Positions 60,064 to 64,000 of a DNA stretch of 64,000 nucleotides are shown in pieces; the first letter of the stretch is position 1; each line of letters begins with the position of its first letter. The stretch covers positions 1 to 64,000 of the forward strand of contig JAFROK010000018.1 of the NCBI GenBank assembly GCA_017429695.1. Reading direction: 5' to 3'. Origin of the DNA: Clostridia bacterium. GTDB lineage: Bacteria; Bacillota; Clostridia; Christensenellales; Aristaeellaceae. The notes below the pieces were generated by a model that was not told the DNA's origin, did no database searches, and saw only the letters and a list, made by a program, of their open reading frames with translations. Position numbers and translations under genes: made by a program.

Positions 60064-60990
60064 TTAAAGATCGTCATCATCGTCGTCGATGACCTGCCAG
60101 GTGCGGGGATCCAGGTCCCGCTTAGCGGCGACGACCTCATCCAGGCACAGCTGGGTATAGATATTGGCAATTCCAGAAGGGCGGAGCTGATGCTGCTCCT
60201 GGAAAACACGGACAGTTTCGGCGGTTAACGTGTCATAGACGCCCGTCATTCCGGCGGGATCCATCAGGTCCAGGTAGATCAGCTTTTCCTGGAGCTGGCG
60301 GACTTTTTCACCCCGGTTGCCGCCGTGCATCGTGATATCCGCCACGTCATGCACGGTGCCATAGCCGAGAATGCGGGTATAGTTCAGTTCGTAAACATCC
60401 CGGGCGACGGAATCGGGCTTGTTGCCTTCGATGACGTGAATCAGGACTTCGCCGGTTTCCGTGTCGCGGGTGCAGTATTCCACCAGCGCCACATGATCGG
60501 TATCCGTGTCACTGGTCCAGGTAAAGAAGATCCAGTCTCCCGGCTGGGGAATATAATCCCCGGAATTGATGAAGGAGGAACGGCCTTTCAGCCACTCGTA
60601 GCCCCATTCATCGATCGGGCCTTTCCGGATCACATAGCGGCCGGCGGTGATGAACCAGCTGCGGCCGGTATTGGAAGCGGAGTAGCGGGGATAGACCTGA
60701 TTGAGCAGGGAAGTGCCGTAGCGCTGATCCACCTGGTCCACACACCAGCACTGGAATTCAGCGCACCACTGGCAGTACGGATCGCCCGCCCATTCGCCGT
60801 ATTTGGTGCGGCCGTGTTCCTCCTCGGTGTAGCCGACTTCTTCCGATGCAACCTCAAGCAGCCGGTTCACATAGTCCGGAACCGGCCATTGGGGCGGAAT
60901 GATTTCCTCGTCGGCCAAAGCAGCCGGCAGCAGGAAAAGCGGCAACACAAAAAGCAGGAGCACCGCTGCAAAACGGCGGGAAGGTAACAT
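60064..60990 (-). CDS. Exported CHAP-type amidase with peptidoglycan-binding domain
   Basis: 308 residues. A signal peptide (RRFAAVLLLFVLPLFLLPAA) is followed by a CHAP-like cysteine-histidine amidase domain: YCQWCAEFQCWCVDQ with the candidate nucleophile and DTDHVALVEYC with the histidine. A PGB_1-type domain (GEKVRQLQEKLIYLDLMD, then GVYDTLTAETVRVFQEQH) and an acidic tail end the chain. It probably cleaves cell-wall peptides. ATG 60990 has GAGGAGG 6 nt upstream. Confidence 0.83.
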   Translation of the reverse strand: MLPSRRFAAVLLLFVLPLFLLPAALADEEIIPPQWPVPDYVNRLLEVASEEVGYTEEEHGRTKYGEWAGDPYCQWCAEFQCWCVDQVDQRYGTSLLNQVYPRYSASNTGRSWFITAGRYVIRKGPIDEWGYEWLKGRSSFINSGDYIPQPGDWIFFTWTSDTDTDHVALVEYCTRDTETGEVLIHVIEGNKPDSVARDVYELNYTRILGYGTVHDVADITMHGGNRGEKVRQLQEKLIYLDLMDPAGMTGVYDTLTAETVRVFQEQHQLRPSGIANIYTQLCLDEVVAAKRDLDPRTWQVIDDDDDDL

Positions 60991-61032
60991 CCGATTCCTC
61001 CTCACAAAATAACAGGCGGAAAAGTACTAAAC

Positions 61033-61062
61033 AGGCGGGTGCAGTTAATTACACCCGCCTGA
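61033..61062 (-). terminator. Intrinsic terminator of rplJ-rplL
   Basis: CAGGCGGGTG (61033-61042) pairs with CACCCGCCTG (61053-61062), 10 bp, 10-nt loop. On the minus strand TTTAGTACTTTT follows. Confidence 0.83.
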
Positions 61063-61077
61063 ACATAAACCAGGGAA

Positions 61078-61452
61078 TTATTTGATTTCGACGGTCGCGC
61101 CAACAGCCTTGAACTGCTCGGCGATCTTCTCGGCTTCTTCCTTGGAAACAGCTTCCTTGATGGTCTTGGGAGCGGATTCCACGATGTCCTTGGCTTCCTT
61201 CAGGCCCAGGCCGGACACGACTTCGCGCACAACCTTGATGACCTTGATCTTTTCGGAACCGGCATCCTTCAGGACGACGTCGAATTCGGTCTTTTCTTCA
61301 GCGGCTTCAGCAGCAGCGCCACCGGCAGCGGGGCCACCGGCAACGGCGATCGCGCCGGTCACGCCGAACTTTTCTTTCATTTCGTCAACAAGTTCTTTTA
61401 CCTGAAGCAGAGTCATCGACTCGATGGCTTCGAGAATTTCCTGATTCGTCAT
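61078..61452 (-). CDS. rplL: 50S ribosomal protein L7/L12
   Basis: 124 residues. [20 protein letters not shown] is the dimerising N-terminus; an Ala/Gly-rich hinge follows ([18 protein letters not shown]), then the C-terminal domain ([39 protein letters not shown]). It forms the stalk that recruits translation factors. It is 54 nt downstream of rplJ. Confidence 0.97.
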   Translation of the reverse strand: MTNQEILEAIESMTLLQVKELVDEMKEKFGVTGAIAVAGGPAAGGAAAEAAEEKTEFDVVLKDAGSEKIKVIKVVREVVSGLGLKEAKDIVESAPKTIKEAVSKEEAEKIAEQFKAVGATVEIK

Positions 61453-61506
61453 TTTAAATTTCCTCCAATTAAATTCGTTTGTTACGCGGCTATGCCGCAG
61501 TCAGTG

Positions 61507-62007
61507 TCAGGCTGCTTCCTTCTTTTCGGCGATCTGCTCGAGAACGGAAACCAGCGCAGAAACGGGGGATACGAGGCAACCGACCATCGTGGCCAGCAGT
61601 TCTTCCTTGCTGGGGGTCGCGGCCAGTTCCTTGATCATCTTGACATCAGCCACATCGGTACCGACGAGGCCACCCTTGATTTCCAGGGAGGTCAGCTTGT
61701 TCTTTTCGATGAAGGTATTGATGATCTTCGGAGCGGAGGTCACATCCTTGGTACCGAAAACGAACGCGTTGGGGCCTTCCAGCAGGGCATCCAGGCCTTC
61801 GATGTTCAGCTCAGCCAGAGCGCGGGCGACCAGACGGTTCTTCAGGACGCAGTAATGTACGTCGTTCTCACGGCACTGCTTCCGGAGCTCGGTCACCTGT
61901 TCAACCGTCAGGCCGCTGTAGGAACAAATCACCATGGATTCGGCACCTTTCAGCTTTTCGACGATATCAGCGACGACTTGCTTTTTGATTTCGAGATTGC
62001 TGCTCAT
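61507..62007 (-). CDS. rplJ: 50S ribosomal protein L10
   Basis: 166 residues. KKQVVADIVEKLKGAESMVI and YSGLTVEQVTELRKQCREN are L10 motifs; the C-terminal helix binds L7/L12. The start has AGGAGGTGCAATACAAGCA upstream. It is regulated by the L10 leader at 62010-62160, which in related bacteria is bound by L10-L12. Confidence 0.96.
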   Translation of the reverse strand: MSSNLEIKKQVVADIVEKLKGAESMVICSYSGLTVEQVTELRKQCRENDVHYCVLKNRLVARALAELNIEGLDALLEGPNAFVFGTKDVTSAPKIINTFIEKNKLTSLEIKGGLVGTDVADVKMIKELAATPSKEELLATMVGCLVSPVSALVSVLEQIAEKKEAA

Positions 62008-62009
62008 TG

Positions 62010-62175
62010 CTTGTATTGCACCTCCTGACCGGTTCAGAATAAAGAAACCCTTGCGTGCAGGCGCAAGGGAATAAAATCAATTCGCTCACACCTCGGCAGG
62101 CGGGGAACCCCTTTAAACCGGAAGATCCGGTACCGGCTGTCTACGGCACTGGTTTCTTAAAAACCTTTGGTACTA
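62010..62175 (-). ncRNA. Ribosomal protein L10 leader with attenuator
   Basis: The minus-strand transcript contains CCAGTGCCGTAGACAGC and, further on, GCCGAGGTGTGAGC, the hallmark words of Firmicutes L10 leaders. A stem of CCCTTGCG with CGCAAGGG (62048-62069) followed by TTTCTTT (62047-62041) forms the terminator, ending 34 nt before ATG 62007. Free L10-L12 would favour the terminator. Confidence 0.82.
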
Positions 62176-62220
62176 TAGCACAGGGTGAAAGGTTTGTCAA
62201 GGAGATTCTTCGCTTATGGT

Positions 62221-63432
62221 TTACCAGGAGGCGTTCATAGCTTCGCGGACGCACTGCTGATGCATATCGTCCACTTTGCCGGAGCCGTGGGTTTTGCTCT
62301 TATAGAAATGAATACAGAAATGTCCGTCGAAATTATTGTTGGAAATCGTGGAGGTGCCGTGGGGCATACCGTTCATGGAGCCGGCATACACATGGCCGTT
62401 ATATTTGACCAGGACCGGACGGCGGCGCCAGCTCCAATGACCGTAGATGCTCTTGAGGATTTTGGTATCGGAAGCGGTTTTCGGTTCGGCGTCGATATGG
62501 TTGTAACCGCTCCAGCGCTTGACGGTGAATACCTTGCCGGTTCGGACATCCTTGACCTGGAAGGTGGCGCCCTTCGGGATGATGTTCTTGCCGCCGTTGA
62601 ACCAGTCCAGGCGTTCGGTTTTTCCGCTGCCGGAGGAGGCTTTTTTCGCATCGGAGCTGTTGAGCTTCTTCAGGGTGGCGGAATTAACTTCGCCGGTTTC
62701 CTTCAGGCCGTTTCTTTTCTGGAAGGCCTTGACTGCGGACTTGGTGCCGTTGCCGTAATCCCCGTCGATGGAGCTGTCGTAATAGCCGAGGGACTTCAGC
62801 TTTTTCTGGACCTTTTTGACCGCTTCGCCGGTATCGCCGGGTTTGCAGGTGCCGTCGGAAGAACCACTGCTCTTGGAAGAGGAAGAAGAGGAGGAAGCCT
62901 TTTTCGCATCGGAGCTGTTGAGCTTCTTCAGGGTGGCGGAATTGACTTCGCCGGTTTCCTTGAGGCCGTTTCTTTTCTGGAAAGCCTTGACCGCAGATTT
63001 GGTGCCATTGCCATAATCGCCGTCGATGGAGCTATCGTAATAACCCAGGGACTTCAGCTTTTTCTGGACCTTTTTGACCGCTTCGCCGGTGTCGCCGGGT
63101 TTGCATGTTCCGTTTGAAGACGAAGAGGAAGAATTCTTTGATGAACTATTATTGGAAGAAGAGGAGTTTCCTCCTTTGGAAACAGAAACATATTTTTTGC
63201 CCACATATCCGGTTTTTCCGTTGACCGTTACTTTATACCAGCTGCCGGAAGTGCCGTTGATGGTGACTTTGGTGCCTTCCTTCAGGACTTTGATGACGTC
63301 GCTGTCCGTGGAGGCGGCTTTACGCATATTCAGGGAACTGGCAGTCACGGTTCCGGTATCCGCCAGGGCGAAAACAAAAGGAATCAGACAGAGGAGCAGC
63401 ACGACCAGGACGGCAAAATGCCACCGTTTCAC
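62221..63432 (-). CDS. Exported SH3 and double peptidoglycan-binding protein with possible L,D-transpeptidase-like end
   Basis: 403 residues. A signal peptide (FAVLVVLLLCLIPFVFALA) is followed by an SH3b repeat (SLNMRKAASTDSDVIKVLKE), a Ser-rich linker, two near-identical PGB_1 domains (KPGDTGEAVKKVQKKLKSLG), and a C-terminal domain of about 130 residues. The latter has NGMPHGTSTISNNNFDGHFCIHF, close to the H-G-x...H-G-C pattern of YkuD L,D-transpeptidases but with HFC instead of HGC. Cell-wall binding is certain; catalysis is an open question. Confidence 0.82.
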   Translation of the reverse strand: MKRWHFAVLVVLLLCLIPFVFALADTGTVTASSLNMRKAASTDSDVIKVLKEGTKVTINGTSGSWYKVTVNGKTGYVGKKYVSVSKGGNSSSSNNSSSKNSSSSSSNGTCKPGDTGEAVKKVQKKLKSLGYYDSSIDGDYGNGTKSAVKAFQKRNGLKETGEVNSATLKKLNSSDAKKASSSSSSSKSSGSSDGTCKPGDTGEAVKKVQKKLKSLGYYDSSIDGDYGNGTKSAVKAFQKRNGLKETGEVNSATLKKLNSSDAKKASSGSGKTERLDWFNGGKNIIPKGATFQVKDVRTGKVFTVKRWSGYNHIDAEPKTASDTKILKSIYGHWSWRRRPVLVKYNGHVYAGSMNGMPHGTSTISNNNFDGHFCIHFYKSKTHGSGKVDDMHQQCVREAMNASW

Positions 63433-63643
63433 GGGAAAGACTCCTTTCTATCTGAACATTCACGTTCATATTATTACAAAATTGTTACGATGTCAACAAC
63501 AATATTTAATAATATGTTAGAAAAAATTCAATATTAGCAGGTAAAATGCTGAAGAATGCAAGAAATGCTTTGTTTTTGATGACATCAGATGGAAGATGTG
63601 ATATATTAAATCAGTTATGATCCATTGGACTTAAGGAGGATGA

Positions 63644-64000
63644 AAATGCTGACTCAGGCGCCCAGGGGAACAAAGGACGTACTGCCGACAGAGAGCTACA
63701 GATGGCAGTACCTGGAGGACAGGATGCGCAAAGCGGCCGCGCTGGCCGGCTTCCGCGAAGTAAGGACCCCTGTTTTTGAACATACCGAGCTCTTTCTGCG
63801 GGGCGTCGGGGATACGACGGATATTGTGCAGAAGGAAATGTACACATTCAAGGACAAAGGCGACCGCTCCATTACGCTGAAGCCGGAAGGAACGGCCGGC
63901 GCGGTCCGCTGCTTCCTGGAAAGCAATCTGTATGCGGAGGCGCTTCCGTGCAAAATGTATTACCTCAACGCGCCGATATTCCGATATGAAAATCCCCAGA
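63644..64000 (+). CDS. hisS: Histidyl-tRNA synthetase, N-terminal part (cut by the window end)
   Basis: 119 codons visible, open at the right edge. [11 protein letters not shown] is the classic HisS start, then [20 protein letters not shown] and [16 protein letters not shown] (motif 2 region). It attaches histidine to tRNA-His. AAGGAGG 7 nt before ATG 63644. The upstream 211 nt has no T-box specifier or GGTGG word, so T-box control is not supported. Confidence 0.95.

Noticed and set aside
63433-63643. T-box leader for hisS
   Set aside because: No T-box bulge sequence, specifier loop or antiterminator is visible; the gap is AT-rich and simple.
1-64000. tRNA, rRNA or CRISPR arrays
   Set aside because: No TpsiC-like GGTTCGAATCC core, rRNA or regularly spaced repeat with spacers was found by reading; the GAGTTCGAG at 54442 belongs to the riboswitch.

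Overview
The window looks like a chromosomal segment of a Gram-positive anaerobe of the class Clostridia. The evidence is synteny and gene content: tilS-hpt-ftsH; yicC-remA-gmk-rpoZ-coaBC; cdaA-cdaR; rplM-rpsI; rplJ-rplL behind an L10-type leader; dnaD/dnaI-like helicase-loading genes; an NfnAB-type oxidoreductase; a VanW protein; a SpoIID/LytB-type protein. TTG starts are frequent. An uncultured gut or rumen lineage near Christensenellales is my guess only. From about 8.5 kb on, the DNA is visibly GC-rich with CTG- and CGG-heavy codons; the first 8.5 kb is visibly poorer in GC.

Region 1 (1-8.5 kb, accessory): a minus-strand NUDIX hydrolase, S41 peptidase and radical SAM protein lie beside a mobilizable element. 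The element carries a DUF3847/MobC-like gene, a MobA/MobL relaxase, a TnpW-like protein and a large serine recombinase. It has unusual non-coding structure: stem-loops at 3434-3518, a duplicated leader motif, and six successive hairpins (4360-4654) filling the gap before the relaxase.

Region 2 (8.5-18.8 kb, minus strand): a probable operon from a well-formed promoter at 18840 encodes a polyprenyl-phosphate sugar transferase, a sugar nucleotidyltransferase, galE, a 1714-residue protein with a C-terminal actin/Hsp70-like ATPase fold, and a TrmH/SpoU methyltransferase, followed by an esterase. The giant protein is the best candidate for something undescribed.

Region 3 (18.9-28 kb): a low-complexity membrane protein, tilS, hpt, ftsH and a VanW protein with a similar low-complexity N-terminus; then a convergent class II aldolase gene.

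Region 4 (28-40 kb): nfnAB, the helicase-loading pair, an ArsC-like protein without its redox cysteine, a SpoIID/LytB protein, the yicC-remA-gmk-rpoZ-coaBC cluster, and rsfS with a nadD-yqeK fusion.

Region 5 (40-54 kb): rpsT, two exported proteins, cdaA-cdaR, a two-TM protein, a P-loop ATPase, an RsmF-like methylase, a HAD phosphatase, and a complete Fe(III)/spermidine-type ABC importer whose promoter holds a perfect palindrome.

Region 6 (53-64 kb): rplM-rpsI, a preQ1-I riboswitch controlling queT, a GntR regulator with a likely self-operator, dapF, several exported cell-wall-type proteins, rplJ-rplL, an SH3/peptidoglycan-binding protein with a possible L,D-transpeptidase-like end, and the start of hisS. 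No tRNA, rRNA or CRISPR array was seen.
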